A stretch of DNA of 6,454 nucleotides from Clostridium sp. UBA6758 (GTDB taxonomy: Bacteria > Bacillota > Clostridia > Clostridiales > Clostridiaceae), in the NCBI GenBank assembly GCA_002453475.1, contig DKGY01000038.1, positions 89,908-96,361 of the forward strand, read 5' to 3'. A program made the position numbers and the translations under genes. Positions within the stretch are counted from its first letter, which is position 1; every line of letters starts with the position of its first letter. This document shows positions 1-6,454 of the stretch, piece by piece. The notes under the pieces are model-generated. The model made no database searches, was not told the DNA's origin, and saw nothing but the letters and a program-made list of their open reading frames with translations.

Positions 1-7
1 ATAAAAG

Positions 8-1030
8 ATGGAGAAGTTATTAAAGTTACAGCAAAAGGTAGTACCTGAATTACTAGAAGTTTTAGATTTGCGATATATCATATTAAAAAATATAAAGTAT
101 AGAGAACCTATAGGAAGGAGAATGCTGTCAACCATAGTAAATTTAAGTGAAAGAGTTGTGAGAAGTGAAACAAATCTTTTGAAAGCTCAAGGGTTAATCG
201 ATATTAAATCCTCAGGTATGTATATTACTGAAGAAGGCAATGAAGTTTTTGTTGGACTTAAGGCTTTTATGAAGGAATTAAGTGGTTTAAATTTCATAGA
301 AGAGGAATTGAAAAAACTTCTTAAAGTTAGAGAAGTGATGGTTATTAATGGAAATGTAGCAGAAGATAGTACATTATATACTGAACTGGGTAGAGTAGCA
401 GCTAATTATTTAAAAAGTATTATTAAAGATGACATTATAATATCCCTTACAGGAGGACGTACAGTGAAGGAGGTTATTTATAATTTCACTCCAATGACTA
501 AATATAAAAATATAAAAGTTTTACCGGGAAGAGGTGGTATGGGTAAGGAAACAGAAATACAATCTAATACCTTAGTAGAGATATTAGCAAATAAGTTAGA
601 TGGTACTTATGAATTGTTACACATCCCAGACAATATAAGTAGTGATTCTTTTAAAGCTTTGATTAAGGAATCAGATATTAAGGAAACTTTTGAACATATA
701 GAGAAGTCAAATGTCCTTATCCATGGTATAGGGTTGGCTAAAGAAATGTGTGATAAGAGAAGCCTGTGTAAGGACGTAAAGGACAGGATATTAGAATTAG
801 GAGCTATAGGAGAAGCATATGGCCATTATTTTAATAGTAAAGGTGAGGTTGTATATTCTATGCCTTCAATTGGAATAACTAAAGATAGAATAGAAAGTAT
901 TCCTAATGTAATAGCTGTAGCAGCGGGCATCGAAAAAGCAGAAGCTATTATGGCTATACAAATGGGAAAAGTGAATTCTGCGCTAGTTACTGATGAAGCT
1001 ACGGCAAAAGAAATTTTAAAATTATTTTAA
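8..1030 (+). CDS. cggR: CggR/GapR, central glycolytic genes repressor (SorC/DeoR-type)
   Basis: This is the transcriptional repressor of the gap operon. Family knowledge: CggR binds an operator in front of its own operon, and fructose-1,6-bisphosphate weakens that binding. The 340-residue length equals that of Bacillus subtilis CggR as I recall it. Residues 1 to about 88 form the winged-helix DNA-binding part: EPIGRR (33-38), then LSERVVRSE (46-54), then LLKAQGLIDIK (57-67) and the wing GMYITEEG (70-77). Residues from about 90 on are the sugar-phosphate-binding domain: LTGGRT (147-152), PGRGGMG (173-179), HGIG (239-242), GEAYGHYFN (268-276), AVAAGIEKAEAI (303-314) and LVTDEATAKEIL (326-337). 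T152, R175, E269 and K310 fall where I recall the B. subtilis effector contacts. The ATG at 8 fits the family's N-terminus (MxxLxxxQxKxxPxLL), but only seven bases precede it, so its ribosome binding site cannot be judged. Residue 151 is Arg where B. subtilis has Thr. The gene leads the glycolytic cluster, consistent with autoregulation. Confidence 0.95.
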   Translation: MEKLLKLQQKVVPELLEVLDLRYIILKNIKYREPIGRRMLSTIVNLSERVVRSETNLLKAQGLIDIKSSGMYITEEGNEVFVGLKAFMKELSGLNFIEEELKKLLKVREVMVINGNVAEDSTLYTELGRVAANYLKSIIKDDIIISLTGGRTVKEVIYNFTPMTKYKNIKVLPGRGGMGKETEIQSNTLVEILANKLDGTYELLHIPDNISSDSFKALIKESDIKETFEHIEKSNVLIHGIGLAKEMCDKRSLCKDVKDRILELGAIGEAYGHYFNSKGEVVYSMPSIGITKDRIESIPNVIAVAAGIEKAEAIMAIQMGKVNSALVTDEATAKEILKLF

Positions 1031-1199
1031 ATAAAGTTAGTTATTAATACTTAATGGTTTTATCCGAGGGTTACTTACTACAATATTAATATATTTTTTA
1101 ACTATTATATTATGATTTTTTAGCTTTCATGCTTTGAAATTATTATGTTGTATATAAGAAAATGTGTCTCTGGATAAGGATTTTATGGAGGAGAGCTCC

Positions 1200-1215
1200 T
1201 GCAAATCTGTTTACA
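1200..1215 (+). promoter_or_regulatory. Candidate CcpA site, variable-spacer cre (TGCAA-N6-TTACA)
   Basis: TGCAA at 1200-1204 and TTACA at 1211-1215 form an inverted repeat separated by six bases (ATCTGT). It differs by one base from the TGTAA-Nx-TTACA architecture described for CcpA in Clostridium acetobutylicum. The dyad can also be read as TGCAAA/TTTACA with a four-base spacer. It lies 54 bases before the gap start codon, a plausible place for catabolite control of a glycolytic gene. In an AT-rich region such arms can arise by chance, so this is a sequence match and not an established operator. Confidence 0.35.
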
Positions 1216-1236
1216 TCAATTAAGTTTAAATATAAA
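1210..1236 (+). promoter_or_regulatory. Weak candidate sigma-A promoter for gap
   Basis: TTTACA (1210-1215) matches five of six bases of the -35 box and TATAAA (1231-1236) five of six bases of the -10 box. The 15-base spacer is shorter than the usual 16-18, which is the main doubt. Transcription would begin near 1243, leaving a leader of about 27 bases that contains the GGAGG ribosome binding site. The -35 coincides with the right arm of the candidate CcpA site, so bound CcpA would block this promoter if both are real. Confidence 0.22.
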
Positions 1237-1245
1237 AATTATTAA

Positions 1246-2277
<1,032 letters not shown>

Positions 2278-2302
2278 TCTTTAAAATGTGTTAAAATAGG
2301 TA

Positions 2303-2354
2303 TGTAATAAAAATCTAGTTCTAAGATTTGTAACTGAACTAGATTTTTATTACA
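2303..2354 (+). terminator. Hairpin between gap and pgk, terminator or attenuator
   Basis: The arms TGTAATAAAAATCTAGTTC (2303-2321) and GAACTAGATTTTTATTACA (2336-2354) are a perfect 19-bp inverted repeat around a 14-base loop. The inner nine pairs (ATCTAGTTC/GAACTAGAT) contain most of the G and C, and the outer part is an A-tract facing a TTTTTATTA tract. This layout can act as an intrinsic terminator in either direction. The next gene, pgk, begins 25 bases later with no obvious promoter between, so partial readthrough is likely. That would make gap mRNA more abundant than pgk mRNA. An mRNA-stabilising role for the gap 3' end is an alternative. Confidence 0.65.
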
Positions 2355-2379
2355 ATAAGTTTAAAAAGGAGATTTTAAT

Positions 2380-3576
2380 ATGTCATTTAACAAGAAATCA
2401 TTAGAAGACATCAATGTAAAAGGGAAAAAGGTTTTAGTAAGGTGTGATTTTAATGTGCCTATAGTAGAAGGTAAAATTACTGATGAAAATAGACTTCTAG
2501 GAGCAATACCTACTATAGAGTACTTAGTTAACCACAATGCAAAGGTTATCTTATGTTCACATTTAGGAAAGCCAAAGGGAGAGCCCAAACCAGAGCTTTC
2601 ACTATCACCAGTAGCAGCAAGATTAAGTGAACTATTAAATAAGAATATAATTTTTGCAGCGGATGATAACGTAGTAGGAGATAAAGCAAAATCAGCTATT
2701 TCAGATATGAATGATGGAGATGTAATACTATTACAAAATACTAGATTTAGAAAAGAAGAAACTAAAAATGAAGAAAATTACTCTAAGGAGTTAGCTTCAC
2801 TTTGTGATTTATTCGTAAATGATGCTTTTGGAACAGCACACAGAGCTCATTGCTCTACTGTAGGAGTAACTGAATTTGTAGAAGAATCAGTTTGTGGATA
2901 TTTAATTCAAAAGGAGCTTAAGTTCTTAGGAGAGTCTATAGAAAATGCTGAAAAACCATTTACTGCTATTTTAGGAGGATCTAAAGTATCAGATAAAATT
3001 AACGTAATAAATAATCTTTTAGAGAAAGTAGACAATCTTCTTATAGGAGGAGCTATGGCATATACTTTCCTTAAAGCTAAAGAATATAAAATGGGTATAT
3101 CAAGAGTAGAAGAAGATAAAATTGATTATGCCCTAGAGATGATGGCTAAAGCTAAAGAAAAAGGCGTTAAATTATATCTTCCAATAGATCATGTAGTAGC
3201 TACTGAATTTGATAAGAATGCAACGCCAGTGATAACAAAAGATGAAAATATTCAAGATGGTTATATGGCTTTAGATATAGGACCTAAAACAAGAGAACTA
3301 TATGCAAAAGTGATAGGAAACTCTAAAACTATTATTTGGAATGGTCCAATGGGTGTTTTTGAATTTGAAAACTTTAATAAGGGAACAATAGCAGTAGGAG
3401 AAGCTATGGCTAATTGTGATGGAATTACAATAATTGGTGGAGGAGATAGTGCTGCAGCTGTTAATATATTTGGTCTAGGAGATAAAATGACACATATATC
3501 TACAGGTGGTGGAGCTTCGCTAGAATTTTTAGAAGGAAAAGAACTTCCAGGAATTGTTGCTTTAAACGATAAATAA
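2380..3576 (+). CDS. pgk: Phosphoglycerate kinase
   Basis: This cytoplasmic monomeric kinase moves the acyl phosphate of 1,3-bisphosphoglycerate to ADP, giving ATP and 3-phosphoglycerate, the first substrate-level ATP step of glycolysis. The protein has 398 residues, as expected for bacterial Pgk. The N-terminal substrate domain shows RCDFNVP (21-27), R38 in [12 protein letters not shown] (60-67), TRFRKEE (121-127) and [14 protein letters not shown] (147-160). The C-terminal nucleotide domain shows GGSKVSDK (199-206, with K202), WNGPMGVFE (320-328), GGGDSAAA (353-360) and [18 protein letters not shown] (374-391). AGGAG at 2367-2371 is eight bases before the ATG. The gene is separated from gap by a strong hairpin and followed by an intrinsic terminator, so it may be expressed at a different level from its neighbours. 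Its stop codon lies in the first copy of a tandem 11-bp repeat. Confidence 0.98.
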   Translation: MSFNKKSLEDINVKGKKVLVRCDFNVPIVEGKITDENRLLGAIPTIEYLVNHNAKVILCSHLGKPKGEPKPELSLSPVAARLSELLNKNIIFAADDNVVGDKAKSAISDMNDGDVILLQNTRFRKEETKNEENYSKELASLCDLFVNDAFGTAHRAHCSTVGVTEFVEESVCGYLIQKELKFLGESIENAEKPFTAILGGSKVSDKINVINNLLEKVDNLLIGGAMAYTFLKAKEYKMGISRVEEDKIDYALEMMAKAKEKGVKLYLPIDHVVATEFDKNATPVITKDENIQDGYMALDIGPKTRELYAKVIGNSKTIIWNGPMGVFEFENFNKGTIAVGEAMANCDGITIIGGGDSAAAVNIFGLGDKMTHISTGGGASLEFLEGKELPGIVALNDK

Positions 3577-3589
3577 ATGATAAATAAAT
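3568..3589 (+). repeat. Tandem 11-bp duplication over the pgk stop codon
   Basis: GATAAATAAAT occurs twice head to tail (3568-3578 and 3579-3589) with no mismatch. The first copy encodes the last two Pgk residues (Asp-Lys) and the TAA stop; the second copy is untranslated. It looks like a slipped-strand duplication and leaves the protein unchanged. Confidence 0.8.
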
Positions 3590-3605
3590 GCAAAGGTATA
3601 TAAAG

Positions 3606-3650
3606 AAGGTAATAAACAAGATAAAATCTTGTTTATTTGCTTTCCTTTTT
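3606..3650 (+). terminator. Rho-independent terminator after pgk
   Basis: AATAAACAAGAT (3611-3622) and ATCTTGTTTATT (3626-3637) pair perfectly over 12 bp around an AAA loop. A further AAG/CTT pairing (3606-3608 with 3640-3642) lies across a small internal loop. The stem is followed by the T-rich tract TTTCCTTTTT (3641-3650). It lies about 30 bases after the pgk stop and 120 bases before tpiA. That is long enough for tpiA to have its own promoter. Confidence 0.75.
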
Positions 3651-3770
3651 CAGAGTAATATATTATATTTGAGTTAGAGAAAAAATGTAATATGTATTTT
3701 AAGGAAAAAACTTGAATATTTTTAGCTTTAATAAAGATATGTTGTGAAGTTATTATTAGGAGGATTAATC
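3651..3770 (+). promoter_or_regulatory. tpiA upstream region, promoter expected but not clear
   Basis: A promoter is expected here because an intrinsic terminator lies just upstream. Two -35-like hexamers are visible, TTGAGT (3669-3674) and TTGAAT (3712-3717), but neither has a good -10 at proper spacing. TAATAT at 3688 is only 13 bases from the first, and GATATG at 3736 is a weak partner for the second. A short dyad CTTTA-A-TAAAG lies at 3726-3736. Readthrough from pgk remains possible. Confidence 0.3.
3758..3763 (+). promoter_or_regulatory. Ribosome binding site that sets the tpiA start
   Basis: AGGAGG ends seven bases before the ATG at 3771. This places the start there and not at the in-frame GTG at 3744, which has no ribosome binding site and would add nine residues (MKLLLGGLI) partly encoded by the Shine-Dalgarno sequence itself. 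Confidence 0.9.
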
Positions 3771-4520
3771 ATGAGAAAAGCAATAATAGCAGGAAACTGG
3801 AAGATGAATAATACAATAAAAGAAGCGATAAATTTAGTAAAGGAATTAAAGCCTTTAGTAAATGATGCTAGCTGTGATGTAGTAGTTTGTCCAACTTTTT
3901 TAAGCTTACCAGCAGTAATTGAAGAATGTAAGGGAAGCAATATTATGGTTGGAGCTCAAAACATGCATTTTGAAGAGTCAGGTGCTTTTACAGGAGAAGT
4001 TTCTCCATTAATGCTTAAAGAACTAGGAGTAAAATTTGTTATAATTGGACATAGTGAAAGAAGACAGTATTTTAATGAAACTGATGAAACTATAAATAAA
4101 AAATTAAAGACTGCTTTTACTCACGAGATTACACCTATATTATGCGTAGGTGAAAGTTTACAACAAAGAGAACTAGGAATAACTGAAGAAGTATTAGGTG
4201 CTCAAATAAAGCAAGATTTAATAGAGTTAAAAAAAGAGCAAGTTGAAAATATGGTTATAGCCTACGAGCCTATTTGGGCAATAGGAACAGGAAAAACTGC
4301 AACTGCTGATGATGCTAATAGTACAATAGGATTTGTTAGGGGAGTTATATGTAAGTTATATGGAGAAGAAGTTGCGGATAAAGTTAGAATTCAATATGGC
4401 GGATCAGTTAAGCCAGCATCTATAAAAGAGCAGATGTCAAAGGAGCACATAGATGGAGGCTTAATAGGTGGAGCTAGTCTTAAGGCTTCAGATTTCGCGG
4501 CTATTGTTAATTACCAATAA
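3771..4520 (+). CDS. tpiA: Triosephosphate isomerase
   Basis: This enzyme interconverts dihydroxyacetone phosphate and glyceraldehyde-3-phosphate, feeding both aldolase products into the Gap reaction; it is a cytoplasmic dimeric TIM barrel. With the ATG at 3771 it has 249 residues, the family norm, and begins [13 protein letters not shown] as orthologues do. Catalytic residues are N9 and K11 in GNWKMN, H94 in IIGHSERR (91-98) and the base E166 in [14 protein letters not shown] (164-177), which includes the mobile loop 6. [16 protein letters not shown] (61-76) forms the dimer loop, and YGGSVKP (209-215) and [10 protein letters not shown] (228-237) bind the phosphate. All key residues are present. 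The gene follows a terminator and is separated from gpmI by only 17 bases, so tpiA and gpmI are almost certainly cotranscribed. Confidence 0.98.
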   Translation: MRKAIIAGNWKMNNTIKEAINLVKELKPLVNDASCDVVVCPTFLSLPAVIEECKGSNIMVGAQNMHFEESGAFTGEVSPLMLKELGVKFVIIGHSERRQYFNETDETINKKLKTAFTHEITPILCVGESLQQRELGITEEVLGAQIKQDLIELKKEQVENMVIAYEPIWAIGTGKTATADDANSTIGFVRGVICKLYGEEVADKVRIQYGGSVKPASIKEQMSKEHIDGGLIGGASLKASDFAAIVNYQ

Positions 4521-4528
4521 AAGGATGG
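4521..4528 (+). promoter_or_regulatory. Weak, distant ribosome binding site of gpmI
   Basis: AAGGATGG begins directly after the tpiA stop codon and is the only Shine-Dalgarno-like sequence before gpmI. Its AAGGA core ends 12 bases from the ATG at 4538, longer than the 7-9 seen for the other genes here. Ribosomes finishing tpiA probably help start gpmI translation. Confidence 0.55.
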
Positions 4529-4537
4529 TCAAATGTT

Positions 4538-6064
4538 ATGAATAAAAAACCAGTAATGCTAATGATATTAGATGGTTTTGGGATAAGCGACAATGTGGAT
4601 GGAAATGCAGTGAGAGAGGCTAATAAGCTGAACTATGATGGCTTAAAGGCTAAATATCCTCACACCACATTATCAGCTTCTGGTCTAGATGTAGGACTTC
4701 CTAAGGGACAGATGGGTAACTCAGAAGTAGGACACTTAAATATAGGTGCAGGAAGAATAATATATCAAGAATTGACTAGAATAACAAAATCAATCAAAGA
4801 TGGCGATTTCTTTGAAAAAAAAGCTTTTAATATTGCTATTGATGAGGCGTTGAAAAACAATTCAGCTGTTCATTTAATGGGATTATTATCAGATGGAGGA
4901 GTTCATTCTCACATCAATCATGTAAAAGCTCTTATATCTCTTTGTAAGAGAAAAGGAGTAAAAAAAGTTTTTGTTCATTGCTTTTTAGATGGAAGAGATG
5001 TATCTCCAACATCTTCAAAAAACTTTATAGAAGAGTTACAAAAACATATGGACAGTGAGGGAATAGGAGAAATTGCAACTATTTCCGGTAGATACTATGC
5101 TATGGATAGAGATAATAGATGGGAAAGAGTACAACTAGCCTATAATGCAATAGTAAATGGTGAAGGAAATACTAGTACATCTCCATTTGCAGTTATAGAT
5201 GATGCTTATCATGATAATAAAACAGATGAGTTTGTAATCCCTAGCGTAATTGTAAAGGATGGCAAACCTGTAGCTACCATAAAAAATAAAGATTCTGTAA
5301 TTTTCTTTAACTTTAGACCAGATAGAGCAAGAGAGATAACTAGGGCTTTAAAGGATAAAGAGTTTAAAGGATTTGAAAGAGAAAATTTAAATATAACCTA
5401 TGTATGTATGACCCAATATGACAAAACAATTGAGGATGTACAAATAGCTTATAAACCAGAGAGTTATGATAATACATTAGGTGAATATGTTAGTAGTAAA
5501 GGATTGAAACAGCTTAGAATTGCAGAAACAGAAAAATATGCCCATGTGACTTTCTTCTTCAATGGAGGAGTAGAAGAGGCAAATGAGGGTGAAGATAGGG
5601 TGTTAATTCCATCACCTAAAGTAGCAACTTATGACTTAAAACCAGAAATGAGTGCCTATGAAGTTACTGATGCTGTATTAGAGAATATAGAAAAAGATGA
5701 ATATGATTTAATAATACTAAATTTTGCTAATCCAGATATGGTTGGTCATACTGGAGTTATTGAAGCAGCAGTAAAGGCTATTGAAGTTGTAGATCATTGC
5801 CTAGGTAAGGTTGTAAATAAAATGCTGGATTATAATGGTACAGTGTTTATCACAGCAGACCATGGTAATGCTGAGTCTATGATTGATTACTCTACAGGTA
5901 AACCAATGACTGCACATACTACTAATTTAGTTCCATTTATATATGTAAGTAAAGAAGTTGGAACTCTTAGAAATGGAGGAATCCTTGCAGATATTGCTCC
6001 AACTATCTTAACAAAGATGGAATTAGAAATTCCAAGTGAAATGAGTGGAAAATCGCTAATTTAA
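4538..6064 (+). CDS. gpmI: Cofactor-independent phosphoglycerate mutase (iPGM)
   Basis: This enzyme converts 3-phosphoglycerate to 2-phosphoglycerate through a phosphoserine intermediate. It needs Mn2+ and no 2,3-bisphosphoglycerate, and it belongs to the alkaline phosphatase superfamily. The 508-residue length is normal. The phosphatase-like domain supplies D12 in LDGFG, the phosphorylated S62 in GNSEVGH (60-66), D400 and H404 in NPDMVGHTG, D441 and H442 in ADHGNAE (440-446), and H460 in TAHTTN. The inserted transferase domain has SDGGVHSH (118-125), LDGRDVSPTS (150-159), GRYYAMDRDNRWER (184-197) and FNFRPDRARE (257-266), with the linker ETEKYAHVTFFFNGG (330-344). The start ATG gives the family N-terminus (KKPVMLMILDGFG) although its ribosome binding site is poor. 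The metal dependence is known to make family members pH-sensitive, which matters in endospore-formers. Seventeen bases separate it from tpiA and 66 from eno. Confidence 0.98.
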   Translation: MNKKPVMLMILDGFGISDNVDGNAVREANKLNYDGLKAKYPHTTLSASGLDVGLPKGQMGNSEVGHLNIGAGRIIYQELTRITKSIKDGDFFEKKAFNIAIDEALKNNSAVHLMGLLSDGGVHSHINHVKALISLCKRKGVKKVFVHCFLDGRDVSPTSSKNFIEELQKHMDSEGIGEIATISGRYYAMDRDNRWERVQLAYNAIVNGEGNTSTSPFAVIDDAYHDNKTDEFVIPSVIVKDGKPVATIKNKDSVIFFNFRPDRAREITRALKDKEFKGFERENLNITYVCMTQYDKTIEDVQIAYKPESYDNTLGEYVSSKGLKQLRIAETEKYAHVTFFFNGGVEEANEGEDRVLIPSPKVATYDLKPEMSAYEVTDAVLENIEKDEYDLIILNFANPDMVGHTGVIEAAVKAIEVVDHCLGKVVNKMLDYNGTVFITADHGNAESMIDYSTGKPMTAHTTNLVPFIYVSKEVGTLRNGGILADIAPTILTKMELEIPSEMSGKSLI

Positions 6065-6080
6065 TTTATTAGGTTAAAAT

Positions 6081-6097
6081 ATTTAGCCATGCTAAAT
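6081..6097 (+). repeat. Small inverted repeat between gpmI and eno
   Basis: ATTTAGC (6081-6087) and GCTAAAT (6091-6097) are perfect 7-bp arms around CAT. The sequence after it, TTATTATAAACATAA, is T-poor for a terminator, so I read it as a weak attenuator, a processing or stability stem, or chance. It ends 33 bases before the eno start codon. Confidence 0.45.
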
Positions 6098-6112
6098 TTA
6101 TTATAAACATAA

Positions 6113-6454
<342 letters not shown>

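Noticed and set aside
1082..1099. AATAT/ATATT hairpin followed by T-run after cggR as a terminator
   Set aside because: The stem is only five A-T pairs, and such patterns are expected by chance in this AT-rich stretch.
1060..1179. Long-range pairing of TTTTATCC (about 1058-1065) with GGATAAGG (1172-1179) in the gap leader
   Set aside because: Only six canonical pairs plus two G-U pairs lie about 100 bases apart, which is no better than chance.
2361..2588. Minus-strand open frame of 75 codons within pgk
   Set aside because: It lies opposite conserved pgk codons, has no ribosome binding site, and its translation resembles no known family.
3261..3593. Minus-strand open frame of 110 codons within pgk
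   Set aside because: It is a shadow of the pgk reading frame, rich in Pro and Ser from the antisense of Gly and Ala codons, with no plausible start signals.
3695..3725. Second terminator-like stem (TTTAAG, loop, CTTGAA, then T-run) before tpiA
   Set aside because: Six pairs including a wobble are too weak, and the T-run is expected in this AT-rich leader.
3744..3770. Upstream GTG start for tpiA adding nine residues
   Set aside because: No ribosome binding site precedes it, the added residues are encoded by the Shine-Dalgarno region, and orthologues begin at MRK.
3728..3940. Minus-strand open frame of 70 codons over the tpiA start
   Set aside because: It is a shadow of tpiA and its leader, with no recognisable domain.

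Overview
The window is the central (triose) glycolysis locus of an AT-rich, low-GC Gram-positive bacterium. The gene order cggR-gap-pgk-tpiA-gpmI-eno, heavy use of AGA, ATA and TTA codons, strong AGGAGG-type ribosome binding sites, and an enolase beginning [19 protein letters not shown] all point to Clostridium in the narrow sense (Clostridiaceae). The species cannot be fixed by eye. All genes lie on the + strand.

Layout. Bases 8-1030 encode the CggR (GapR) repressor; its own promoter and operator would lie upstream, outside the window. A 239-base leader (1031-1269) precedes gap. It holds a candidate CcpA site of the clostridial variable-spacer type, a weak promoter candidate, a short inverted repeat and a possible 12-codon upstream ORF. 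gap (1270-2277) is followed by a perfect 19-bp inverted repeat that looks like an A-tract/U-tract terminator or attenuator. pgk (2380-3576) follows and ends in a tandem 11-bp duplication, and then comes a good intrinsic terminator (3606-3650). tpiA (3771-4520; the GTG at 3744 is rejected as its start) and gpmI (4538-6064) are tightly spaced. A small hairpin precedes eno, whose first 108 codons (6131-6454) run off the end of the window.

Function. Gap, Pgk, TpiA, GpmI and Eno interconvert dihydroxyacetone phosphate, glyceraldehyde-3-phosphate, 1,3-bisphosphoglycerate, 3-phosphoglycerate, 2-phosphoglycerate and phosphoenolpyruvate. They make NADH and one ATP per triose before pyruvate kinase. 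CggR is expected to sense fructose-1,6-bisphosphate and relieve repression when glycolytic flux is high. The hairpins after gap and pgk suggest that the cluster is not one uniform transcript but is graded or split into cggR, gap, pgk and tpiA-gpmI-eno segments.

Novelty. I see no previously undescribed system here: this is a well-known housekeeping locus. The points worth a second look are regulatory (the CcpA-like dyad, the gap-pgk hairpin, the post-pgk terminator) plus two residue-level departures, one in the effector loop of CggR and one in the N-terminal signature of enolase.
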